The notes under the pieces were generated by a model. The model saw nothing but the letters and a program-made list of their open reading frames with translations. It was not told the origin of the DNA and ran no database searches. Below, one piece after another: positions 41,987-51,969 of a stretch of DNA of 64,000 nt (position 1 is the stretch's first letter; each line of letters begins with the position of its first letter). Source of the DNA: Climacteris rufus (Eukaryota > Chordata > Aves > Passeriformes > Climacteridae). The stretch covers positions 422,504 to 486,503 of the forward strand of contig VZRZ01003127.1 in NCBI GenBank assembly GCA_013398175.1, written 5' to 3'. Made by a program: the position numbers and the translations under genes.

Positions 41987-44670
41987 GTTCTCTCTTACAA
42001 TCTGATCTCTCTTACCCAGCAGTTACTTTTCTTTGCCCTTGGGTGGTCGCTCAGGATTGGCTTTGCCATCACTGGAGGGTGAAAAAATGGAAAAGGATGA
42101 GGCTGTTGTCGTGATGGGAATACAGTGGCAAATTTATTTTATTAAGATCTGATAAGAGAAGGGTTTTTCTCCTCCTTTCTGCCTCACCTTGAAAGCAGCG
42201 TCTCCCTCTATCACGTGCGACCTTGGAAGTGGTTATTGGGCCAGACAAAAACCCTCCCATTTTCTTGCAATCTCATCCATTACTCAGCTGAACACACTCA
42301 CGACAGGAGATGAACACACAGAAAAAGGAAAAAAGGAGAAGCCTCAAAGAGAGCACAAATTAAAACGACGGAGATCAGATAACAAGGAAACACAGTTAAA
42401 TTGTTTCCTTCCTTTCTTCCTCTGGGCTGGCCCTGGGGAAAATCCATCTCATTTACCATTCTGGGCCACTGGATGCGATTTTTCTGCAGGTTTGGGGGGG
42501 AGTGAGGATGGAGCTGGAGATGCTGAAACTTTTTCCCCTCCTCTCTTCTCTTTCTCCAGCTGTTCCTTGACCTCTGCAGTTATCTCCAGCCTTATCAGCA
42601 ACACAAGATGGCTTTTTTCACATCAGTAAGCACCATCCAAAATACAACAATCAGAAAGAGAAAAATGAATCAATGCCCACAAACAAAGGGCCAAAAAATG
42701 CGTAAGGACTAGTTTTGATGAGGACAATTTATAAGAAAAGCCCCAAACCATAAAATCTTTGAATCATTCCAGCATTAATTGCTTCGTTTTCCCCTGGGGA
42801 TAATATACTTTGCATCCCGAACTAAAGATGGTTTGTTTTGGCCTCTTGGGTTTTTGTTTTCTTTTAACTTCTCCTGTTTAAATGAGCTTTCCGCTTAATA
42901 AATGAGGTTATTTTCTTTCCTTGGGGTGCTGGGCCTGTGTTGAGGCCACCTTGGGTTGCAGGACACCCCTGGGTGCTTGGGCACAGATCCTGCCTCCAAG
43001 AGCATCAAACCTTCATCTGCCCGTGTGGATGCAATGAACATTCCACTTGGCAACGGGATAATTTGGCCAAGACCTCACCCAGCACTCAGTGGGGTGTGAT
43101 GTGACCTGGATCAGACCTTTTTGCCAGTTTTACCTCATTTTTAAGGATGGGAAGAGATGGAGATGGACTGGGGACAGGGGCACACACGGAGGCTGATCTG
43201 GCATCAGCCCCTTACCCCCATCCTCATCTGAGGATGAATTTGCTGGGAGCAATAATTAAAAATCATATTAAAACAATTTAAAAACATGATTCCTTTATTT
43301 CTTTAGTCCAGAGAGGAAAGGAGGAAGGCTGGTTTGGGTACAAGCAGCTCCTGCTCCTCGCTGAGGGAAAATAGCAGGAGTTCTGGGAAGGAGCACAGGT
43401 ACCCCGGGTGTGGTTCACTCCGACTGTCCCCAGCACAGCCCCGTCCTCCGGCTGCCTCTCCTCCCTCTCCGTTTGAAGCTGCAGCAGGTCTGGAGTTCAG
43501 CAGAACCCACCGCTAGATGTATTATTCATTTCTACGCTTTAATGATGTGATAAAGTTGCTCGAAATAGGGAAAGGCTCATTAAACTGCCATTTGAATATA
43601 GAGCACAACTACACTTGAAGGGAGAGGGAACCAGTCCTGCACCTTCCCCCCGCCCTTCCCCCAGCCTGGAAAGAGCCCCCAAAGTGGTGTTGTTGATGAG
43701 ATTTTTGCTGCTGAGGGGCTGGCAGGAGGGAATGGGGTGGTGGGACATCCTGGAGCATCCACTGGGCCCGGGGGCCTGCAGGGTTGGGGTCTGTTGTGGG
43801 GGGACTTTCCCCCTCCCTGGTTAAAAGTGCCGAAATCAAAGGAGGAGTGAAGTGCTGGAATTTGCTTCGGCTTTTCTGCCAGAGGCAACGGCATCTATAA
43901 AAGATGATCTGGGTCCTCTTGGTCCTTTGCATTTCCAAAAAGATCGCTCGAAGGCTTGCTTGCCCCCCCGGCAGAGCTGAGGTGGGCTGTGGATGCTGCA
44001 GGACAAGGGAATGGCCAGCCCTACATGTCCCACCCAAAGCCATCGGGGCTGTGGCAGCCCAGCCACACCCGGACAGAGTCATTAGAGGCGAGACATTAAC
44101 CCCAGCCAGGCTTGTTTAGGGTTTATCCAACCCCACTAATGGAAAACTTCCCCTTGCTCCCAGCCATCACCCTGTTCTTTATACTTTTCCTCTCCTCCCT
44201 GTTCTCCCTACCCGTGCAGGGATCTTGCTCAGCTCTCCTGATCAGAGGTTGGCTTTGATCTTCCCCAGAGAAGCCGGCTCGGTGGAGATGCTCAGCGGCC
44301 CTTGGAAAATAATTGCACCTCTCTGCAGTCGAGGAGAGAGAGACACGTCTGCCACGGCCTGCGTGCCTGGATGGCACCGCGGGGCCGGGATGCTGAGCAG
44401 GGATGCTGAGCAGGGATCCCCACCCACCGCCTCCCCCTGCACCTGCCCCCCGTTAATCAGACCCAGGTAGGATCCCGGTGTTCTCTTTGTGAAGCATTCG
44501 GGGAAAATGTGTTTGCTGGTAAGTGCACAGGTGCTGGAAACGTCTTTTCTCTAAGCGCAGCTGATGTTTCACCCCCAAAGCTGGTAGCGTTGGTGACCCT
44601 GGCAGCAGGCTGGGAGCTGGATGAGCACTGCTGGGGAGGCTCAGAGGAGGAGCAGCCTGGAGGAGTGGAG
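41987..44670. other. Unique non-coding stretch
   Basis: No gene or transposon is recognised. 43505-43620 is an AT-rich unique part (gtattattcatttctacgc, tttaatgatgtgataaag) of candidate-regulatory type. A GC-rich part follows at 43620-44460. A 15-bp unit (gggatgctgagca) repeats about twice near 44386-44416. Confidence 0.5.
44386..44418 (+). repeat. 15-bp tandem duplication
   Basis: gggatgctgagcagggatgc, then tgagcagggatcc: two copies of a 15-bp unit (GGGATGCTGAGCA plus two bases), identical over their overlap. It is a slippage product. Confidence 0.8.
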
Positions 44671-44842
44671 CTGTTCAGGGAGGCTGTGGACTCCTTGTCC
44701 CTGGAAATGTCCAAGGCCAGGTTGAACAGGGCTTGGAGCAACCTGGAATAATGGAAGGTGTCCCTGCCCGTGGCAGCGGGTGGAACGAGATGATCTCTAA
44801 GGTCCCTTCCCACCCAAACCATTCCATGACTCTCTGAGATTC
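44671..44842 (+). mobile_element. CR1: CR1 LINE, 3'-end fragment
   Basis: Sense strand: gttcagggaggctgtggact, ccttgtccctggaaatgtcc, gcttggagcaacctggaata, gatgatctctaaggtccctt, ending ccattccatgactctctgag. It has an intact order, a 5' truncation and modest divergence. Confidence 0.92.
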
Positions 44843-45511
44843 ATCACCTCTGCCATTATTTTCCCTGCAAACATCCCTGTGTCCACGGCTGAGGCTTTCC
44901 TAGGGCACAGGATTATTTTGCAGGGCCCATTCACCTTTTTTAACAACTTCTGTCCTCTCCCTGTGGCTGGATTTCAGGATGCAGATCGCACTGGGATTTA
45001 TGAAAGAAATAATAAACCTCTGTGACCTCATGGCAGGAGGATAAAATCACCCAGGACATGAATCCCAAAGCTTTAATAGCCCCATAGTGTTGTTTGAGTG
45101 GTAAAACCGGTGTCGTTGTGGGCTGGGAAACTCCAGGCAGAGGCGGAACAGCCACCACACCCTCAGCCCAGTTACTGTGGTGCTTCAACACCCTCAGTTT
45201 GGGTTTGCTGGGATTCTTCCTTCTGGTTTGGGATTTGGAGACCCACTGACCTGCTGCAGCTCCGTACTCTTAAACCTGACACAGCGCCGTGGGGAGAAAG
45301 CTCATTAAGAGCCCTGCTGTGCTGACCATCCCCAGCTAATTACGTGCTGCCTCCTTAAATTTCCCTTGGCTTGTTTCTATTGGAGACGGGATTTGTCTCT
45401 GGTTAAGTCTGTCATTGCATTTCAATTCTCAGCTCCGCACACCGGGGTTTGGGTAGCAGTTTACATTTATTTTATATTTCTGTTCCCTCTTTTTTCTTTT
45501 CTTTTTTTATT

Positions 45512-45585
45512 TTTTTTTGTCAAGTGCTTTGAGAGAAAAGTGTGATGGAAATATGGTGTCATTGTTATGATGATGAGGGGACTAT
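45512..45585 (+). repeat. Possible old L3/MIR-type 3' tail
   Basis: tttttgtcaagtgctttgag, then agaaaagtgtgatggaaata, then ttgttatgatgatgagg resembles the old amniote tail in which AAGYGCTTTGAGATC is followed by GAAAGGCGCTATATAA and an (ATT)n-like end. Divergence is high. Confidence 0.4.
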
Positions 45586-45689
45586 TTGTGATGTGCCAGC
45601 ACCCTTCTCGCTGGGATTGAACCACTTGGGAGCATCTCGACATCCCCCAGGTGGCATTTTGCTTCCACAAAGCCAAGCACTTATGCAAA

Positions 45690-45732
45690 TACACACACAT
45701 GGAAAGTGTGTGTGCGTGTGTGAGCGTGTGGG
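45690..45732 (+). repeat. CA/TG imperfect inverted microsatellite
   Basis: acacacacatgg, a short spacer, then gtgtgtgtgcgtgtgtgagc: an (AC)n block next to a (TG)n block, which together could pair as a short hairpin. Confidence 0.75.
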
Positions 45733-46283
45733 GATACATAGATCATGTGGGCGTGATTGGAAAGCAAATTCTATAAATAAATCCCATTATCTTATTACAC
45801 TGTAATTTTCTATCATTATCCTGCAGCGTGGATCAGATGCATCTGTGGGCTGCGATGAGAGCGAGGGGCTGGGAAGTGGCAAACTTTGCTGTCTAGCACA
45901 GAGATCCGAGGGTGGAGTAGATGGGAAGGGCTCGGGAATATCTGCAGAACCCCTGTGCCTTGCAGAGAACTGGAGTCCCCAAATCCACTGGGATAAACCC
46001 CAATATTCTGCCTGTGCTGGTCCCCACGGAGCTGGACTGAGCGGGATGCGCTGTTCCACTGGTGATTTGTTTTAATGTTGAATCCATCCAGCTGATGGGG
46101 GAAAAATTAAAACAAAATAAAAATCCAGTGCCTGATTTTTAGTCCAAATGTATTTGGCTTCTGCTTCCAGCTTTTACTTCTTTTCCTGCCTTTGGCTGAT
46201 GGATTAAAGAGGTTTTGCCGTGCCCGGTGTTTTCTCCCCGAGAAGGTGCTGGTGTGCTGTAATCAAATCACTCTCATTCTTCT

Positions 46284-46470
46284 TCTTGATAAGATAAAGA
46301 GGTGAAGCTCTTTAAGTCTCCCACTGTAAGGCATTTTTCCTGGCCCTCGGGTTATTTCTGGGCCTTTCTTTGCACTCTGGTCAATTTTTCAGCATCCTTT
46401 CTTTTTGCCAGGTGCAACCCTTGGGACCAATGGGAGCAGCTCAGTGTTGTCCCCAAACCCTGCTGTGCTA
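46284..46470 (-). mobile_element. Old CR1-group LINE fragment (L3-like)
   Basis: Plus-strand phrases aagaggtgaagctctttaag, tctcccactgtaaggcattt, tgggcctttctttgcactct and ggtcaatttttcagcatcct match, in order, the complement of an old CR1-group LINE 3' region. That region carries the equivalents GTGAAGTCTCTAAAC, TGTAAGGCATTTT, GCTCTTTTCTGCACCCT and CCAATTTGTCAACATCCTTT. Similarity fades beyond 46470. It is highly diverged, with no frame. Confidence 0.6.
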
Positions 46471-49400
46471 AAATCGCCTCTCTAGCCCATGGAATGCTTT
46501 TCCTGGCTGCTGAGATTGAAAATCACTGATTTTTCTGGCCCCAGGACCCCACTTTTTCCAAACAATCTGTCTCAAAGCTGCCAATAACCCCCAAAGAGCT
46601 TTGGAACTCTGACTTGGAGTCGACATTCAGTAGAAAGATGAAAAAAAAAGCCCCACCAGAAAGTCTCAGCCTCATTTGGAAACCAGGAACAAGCTTTGGG
46701 ATTTTGATTTAAAATATTTTTGTCTAATCCTATTAGCCAGGAGAGGAAACAGGGCCCCTTAAACGACAGTTTTATGTTTGTTCCCTGTTACCTCCAGGTC
46801 TGCAGCCAATTAAACAGCAGATGAGGTGGATTGTCATCATGGTGCCTATTGTGAATACAGTGTTTTAATAGGGATGGATGGGAGGTGGGGTTCTGCCACT
46901 GTCACCTGGGATCTGGGATAAATACGAGTGTAATTTCCCATGGATTCTGCACTGGGATGATGCTTTGACCAGGTGCAAATAACCTGTGAAAAGATAAAAT
47001 GCTTTTTTCTGTATCCAGAGAGATGCTGGGATCGTGGGTCTTGGGATGCAGCTCCTGGGATTCTCACCATGGCCATCACTTGGATCATTATTCCACCAAT
47101 TTAATAATTTTTTGGAGCTCTATTTGCACCTGAGATGTTTATGGCTGCCCTTTTGGTCTCTAGATGAGTGAAAACCTGTTGGACATTCCACACAAAATGA
47201 ACTTTTGGGAATGAGAGAGGAAACAGCTCGGTGGCATTAGGAACACTTTGTATTCAGAAGATCAAGGTTCTGTTCCGCGACTCCTGGAAATGAACATTTG
47301 AACAGCAGCAAATGCTTCGCCTCAAATGGCTGAGGTTCAGTCCCAGGTCAATGGCTGCATTTTCTCTCCATGAAGTGATCATTAATTTCAAGTTTACGGT
47401 TTATTGCTGAAAAGGACTTAAAAAAAAAGGGACTGTGCCATCCACTGGGCTGGGCCACGTGCTGGTTCCTCGTTCGAGTAAGCAGCGTTTTCTTGGCGAG
47501 CTCCGAGCCTCAACAGCCACTTCGTGAGGTCTGGAAAAGCTGTTCCAGGGCAGCCTAAGAGATTTTTTATGACCACATCCGTTTATTGCGTTTGGAGTCC
47601 GATGCTGGAAGCACCTGGTTTTACAGGTGAAGGATACAAAGAAAACAGCCCCTATAAAACTGTTTAAAACACTCTTAAAGGTGCTTCAGACACTTCCCTG
47701 CTGCTGACACGGGGGTTTAGCTCCCAGCAAAGGGGCTGTTGTCACTGGAAAGCTGTTGGTGGATTTGCTCTGGATCAGGTGGACCTCCCAGGAAAATGTG
47801 AGGTGTGAAAATCCAAATTACTCCCATTTTCCTGCCCTCCCTGATTCCTATCACTGGCTGCCAGCCCTGCCCAGGTGACCGCGGGAATGAGGGTGAGAAC
47901 ATAATTTCCAAGTTATTTTAAGCAAGTTCAAAGTGCATCAGATCAAGACAGAGCCAAAAAGGTACCTGGTGTGTTGTCCCAGCCACAATGCATCTTCTTC
48001 CCGAAAAGCTGGGACCTGTGGGAAGTCTGGGAGTGAACCCTGGAGCTGTCTCAGGGTTTGTTGAACCACGTTAATTTGGTGGTGGCAGCCCAAATGCCTG
48101 GATTTTACACTAAAACCTTTTTCTTTCCCACTGCCAAGTTCTTTGATTCTGTGTTTCTCTGATTCTATAATGCCATGATTTTCCCATGCCTCTCTCAAGG
48201 TGCGCAGAGCTCCAGGGAAGTGCCACCATCAGGAGGCAGCAAGTTGGATTTCTTTGGGGTAAAAACCCCCTAAAAAGAGAAAAAACACAACAATTTATCT
48301 ACAGAGACCTGATGGATGGCGACAAACCTGGTGAGTCCTCTCTCCTTGGGATGATGAGTGGCAATGATGCTCCTCGGCATCCATCACCTGCCCCAGCCCT
48401 TCCCGGTGCCAACCGCTTTGTTCCTCGCCTGGTGGAAAAGATTTTGGAATTTGGCAGAGCCCTCAGCTGTTCTCAGAAAGCAGCTCATAAATTAAATCCT
48501 CTGTTTTTTCCTCTCTCTGCAAAAGAAATCTGTATAATAACAATCTATCCCAAACCATTGGTCTCCCCAACATCTCCAAGGGGAAGGAGCTGAGGAGGGG
48601 TGATGTCTTATGGGATGCAATGACCCACACTCCCCCTGATTCCCCACAGTCCTTGACCATCACTCATCACTCAGGAATCTCCTCTGGTGAAGCTAAAAGG
48701 GGGAAAAAGCCATAAAAACAACCACAGCCTGGAAAATTTATTCTTTTAGTGAAGACACAGTGTTGGATGATCCTACAGGCTGTGAGTTGTTACTTGGGTT
48801 TATTGATTTAAAGTATCTGTCGGTCTTGATTTTTAAAAGTGTGCTTGATTGCTGGCAGGTTTATAGGATTATGGGTTTAATTGGATGCCTGTATTTTACT
48901 GGATATAAGTGGAATTTATGGCTGTACTCTCTGCTATGAGAAAAGCATCCCTCTGTCACCCTCCCTTCTGCTGGAGAGGCAACCAGGGGGTGGCAGAGAG
49001 GGCTTGGGGCAGGAAAAGAAAGTGAAAATCCATCTAAAAAAAGGCTCCCAGGGAATTAAAAATGACATTATTAAGGTTACAGAGCCAATCCAAGATGAAG
49101 AGTCTCAGGAATTGAACCTACCTGTGAGCTAAAGACAAGGCACTTGTTAATTGCCTGATTGCACATTATTTTCGGAAGGTCTGATCTGCATATGCCAAAT
49201 TTGCATAATGCAAATGTTTTGTGGGAATTGTAGCGGGACCTGAGCCGGGTGAAATGTTGGGGCTGGATCTGGTTGAGGCCTGTCCTTCCAGGGGAGGCTC
49301 TGAGTGTCTTTCCCGTGGTGCAGCTGGGTGGGAGCAAAGCCAATTAATCCCAGGAATTGATTAATCCAGAGAAAAGACAGAACAGGAGAGTGATGGAAAG

Positions 49401-50380
49401 GGCTGGTAACAAATCTCACTGTCCTTGCAGGGCATGTCCTTGCCTTCAAATTCTGCCTCACTCCATCAACTTTGCTCTGCTTTCCTGGCTGGCAACAAAT
49501 TCTGCAAGGTCTCCTCTGGGATCCTGGGAAAAGTCTGCCTTTCCATCCCCGCTGGGCCGTGTCAGCTCTTTGCAGCAGCTTCTGCCATGGCACAGCTTTC
49601 CTCATCCCAAGCCCTTCCAGCTCCATCCTTTGTGGTGCACCTGAGGCAGGATTGATCAAAAACGGGTCTTGGGACCCCAGTCTCAAGCTAAAATGAGGAT
49701 ATTTCCACTGCAAACTCCCAAGATGGTTATTCCCCGGGCCAAGGCAGACCCACTGAGCCAACAGCAACATTTCCCAAGCTCAAAGCGACCAGAAAATCTT
49801 CAAAGAGCCTCTGAGTGAGATACATCCCCCAGTTCCGAGCCCGGCCTCCCTTCCAGCTCTGCTCCGACACCCTCGCCTTTCATCCTGCATGAGAACATCG
49901 CTCTTCCCGAAATGCTCCGGGGCTCCTCTTTTCTCCCACCCCCCTCACCTGTTTCATGTCCTTTTATAACACTTTGGTTCTTTCTGCCTTGCTCGATGCC
50001 TTGCCCAGGTCTCCTGTCCCGCTGAGTCCTTCCCAAAAGGGCTCTGCTGACCTCCAAGGAGAGTTTGCTGCTCTCCTTGCAGTCTTCTTGTTTTTTCCCA
50101 GGTGCTATTTTTCTTGCTCACTTTTTGATGGAAAGTCTTTTCCTGATGGATAGAGCTAAGTCAATCCTTCCCCAATTCCTGCTGTCTTCAGCAGGGAAGA
50201 GGAGGGAAAAAAAAAACCTTTTCTCTTTGGTCTTCCATCACCTGTGTTTCCAATCACTCATGTCAGGATTTCTCCTCTCTCCAGGATCTTTAATGAGCGC
50301 AGCCAATAAAGACAAACTCGTCTCTCCCAAGCACATGCAAACTGCAAATGTTTTTCATTCCTTGGTTTTTTTTTAAAATT
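46471..50380. other. Long unique non-coding stretch
   Basis: About 3.9 kb without a recognisable gene. A tgattctgtg...ctgattctataatg string at 48138-48172 recalls a CR1 terminus, but the sequence beside it does not match CR1. An old SINE-like piece is listed at 49062-49148. A minus-strand open frame of 207 codons (49147-49770) is unrecognised. Confidence 0.5.
49062..49148 (-). repeat. Possible old SINE (MIR/CORE-type) internal fragment
   Basis: ttattaaggttacagagcca, then atccaagatgaagagtctca, then ggaattgaacctacctgtga, then gctaaagacaaggcac follows the order of the old amniote SINE complement: AAGGTCACACAGC, a variable part, GGAATYGAACCY, CTG...TCC, and an ending like TGCTC. About 85 bp can be followed. 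Confidence 0.45.
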
Positions 50381-50655
50381 GGAATCCCGGAATGGTTTGG
50401 GTTGGAAGGGAATTTAGAGCTCATCTAAGTCCAGCTCTACCTTCCACTATCCCAGAGTGCTCCAAGCCCTGTCCAACCTGGCCCTGAACACTTCCAGGGA
50501 TCCAGGGGCAGCCACAGCTGCTCTGGGCACGCTGTGCCAGGGCCTCACCACTCTCACAGGAAGAATTTCTTCCAAATATCCCATCTAACCCTGCCCTCCT
50601 TCAGCTTGAGGCCATTCCCCCTCATTCTATCCATGCCCTTGTGAGAAGTCCCTCT
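50381..50655 (-). mobile_element. CR1: CR1 LINE, 3'-end fragment joined to non-CR1 sequence
   Basis: The 3' end is at left (ggaatcccggaatggtttgg). The body continues gttggaagggaatttagagc, tgctccaagccctgtccaac, gggcacgctgtgccagggcc, catctaaccctgccctcctt and ccattccccctcattctatc, to gagaagtccctctccaaacc. The expected continuation (agctttcttgtaggcccc or similar) is absent: from about 50656 the sequence is unlike CR1. This CR1-to-unlike-CR1 junction lies inside the 130-bp inverted arm at 50635-50764. Confidence 0.9.
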
Positions 50656-50764
50656 CCAAACCTGTCTGCAGTGTAAGGAGTCACCAGAACCCAACCCGAG
50701 GTTTTCCTCCATGGGAGCTCCACTGTGAATCCCTGTTCATTCCCACCCTCCTGCATCATCTGCA
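50635..50764 (-). repeat. Inverted repeat, arm 1 (130 bp)
   Basis: The reverse complement of this segment aligns with 51802-51931 without gaps at 126 of 130 positions (96.9%). Mismatches are two in the cagggaYTY context, one in ggagMtccc and one in ccttacMctg. About 25-30 bp are CR1-derived (gagagggacttctcacaagg on the minus strand) and about 100 bp are not. Outside the arm the sequences diverge abruptly on the tgcagatgatg side and more gradually on the CR1 side. No open gene is recognised. Confidence 0.95.
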
Positions 50765-51777
50765 TGTTGGGTATCCCCACTCTTTCCCCTTCCCACCCTC
50801 TGGAGTTGGCGTGGAGGCTCAATCCTCACTCCAAAAGGTGCAGTTTGGGGGTGGTCAACCCCTACATGGACCTTCAGAGGGTGGTGAGAAAATTGCTGGA
50901 GCAGCCAGAGCATCATCTCTTGCCTTGAGCAACTTTATCCCAGTGTATTCCCAAAGGTCAGCAGCCCCCATTGCATGCACCCAAGGCAGAGCGGAGCTTT
51001 AAATCGCTTTCTGCCGCACTCAAGGATGAAATAAGCAGTAAATGATGGAGAAGACATCTGTGCAAGGTGGAAAAAAATTTGTAGGGCTCTAATTAAGCTC
51101 AGCTTTTCCCAGAGATCCCTTGTTGTGGGGGCTGCTGGCAAGGCCACTCAGCAGATGGATCCTGGGCTCTTTGCCCCCTTTTGAAGCCATCATTTTTGAC
51201 AGAGAACCTGTTTATTTGTGTTTTAAACACTTTCCCCTTTCCTCTGGGGATTTACTTGTCTTTTAAGGAAGAGCTATTAAAAAAATAACTAAATACCTAT
51301 CAAAAAATCACGACTCAAATCACTCTCCTTCTGCTGAATGGGATAACTTTGGGGGGAGGTTTGGTAACAATAATTAGTAATAAAATCCGTTGGACAAAAG
51401 ATATTATTAAATCCAACAGAGACTAAAGTGCCAGCTGGCAGGAGCTGGCAAAGCTCTGCAGGGAGCAAACCCTCAGGTCTGGTTTGCCATCAGTGTCAGG
51501 AAGAAAATACAGCATGGATGGCCCAGGGATGGAGCAGGGACACAGCATGAGGGAGGCTGGGGCTCTGCTCTGGCTGGGTGGGCACTTGGGAGCCTAAAAT
51601 GACCTGAAATTTGGTAGATTCCATCAAACAGCTGCTGCCTGGGTTTGAGCTTTGCCATTGGAGATGATGGATTCATTTAGTGACAAATGCATGGAGAGGT
51701 GTTGCTTTGGTTCCTGGGAGAGTTAATGCAACCCAAATTGTGTTTCTGTTCAAATTAGATCCAGCTGCTGCAGCTCC
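50765..51777. other. Spacer between the inverted arms
   Basis: About 1 kb of unique sequence, AT-rich from 51180 to 51440 (attaaaaaaataactaaata, caataattagtaataaaatc). No gene or transposon is recognised. It separates two inverted 130-bp arms, so in single strand it would be a hairpin loop. Confidence 0.55.
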
Positions 51778-51792
51778 TGGCCCATCCTGGAC
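51778..51792 (+). repeat. Direct repeat, left copy (target-site-duplication-like)
   Basis: TGGCCCATCCTGGAC, 15 bp, recurs exactly at 51955-51969. The two copies bracket the segment that contains inverted arm 2. This is the signature of an insertion that duplicated its target. Confidence 0.85.
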
Positions 51793-51801
51793 CCAGTGGC
51801 C

Positions 51802-51931
51802 TGCAGATGATGCAGGAGGGTGGGAATGAACAGGGACTTACAGTGGAGATCCCATGGAGGAAAACCTCGGGTTGGGTTCTGGTGACTCCTTACCCTGCAG
51901 ACAGGTTTGGAGAGGGACTTCTCACAAGGGC
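51802..51931 (+). repeat. Inverted repeat, arm 2 (130 bp)
   Basis: Matches the complement of 50635-50764 at 126 of 130 positions, ungapped. After it, weaker CR1-like text continues (ctggagtgacaggtgaggtg, gaatggcc) to about 51959 and then stops short of a CR1 3' terminus. A CR1 inserted by ordinary target-primed reverse transcription keeps its 3' end, so the lack of one, together with the 15-bp direct repeats on both sides, argues that this copy arrived as an inserted patch rather than as a normal CR1 insertion. Confidence 0.95.
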
Positions 51932-51954
51932 CTGGAGTGACAGGTGAGGTGGAA

Positions 51955-51969
51955 TGGCCCATCCTGGAC
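51955..51969 (+). repeat. Direct repeat, right copy (target-site-duplication-like)
   Basis: Exact second copy of the 15-mer at 51778-51792. Its first five bases, TGGCC, also fit the CR1 wording ggaatggcc, so the duplicated target may be as short as about 10 bp, with the rest being microhomology. Confidence 0.8.

Larger units (their letters stand above)
44843..46283. other. Unique non-coding stretch
   Basis: No gene is recognised. T-rich at 45465-45520. Two small repeats are listed separately (45512-45585 and 45690-45732). Confidence 0.5.

Noticed and set aside
48138..48172. tgattctgtg and ctgattctataatg strings resembling a CR1 terminus
   Set aside because: The adjoining sequence does not match any CR1 3' region, so the resemblance is probably chance.
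49147..49770. 207-codon minus-strand open frame
   Set aside because: No recognisable domain; length is within the chance tail for this window.
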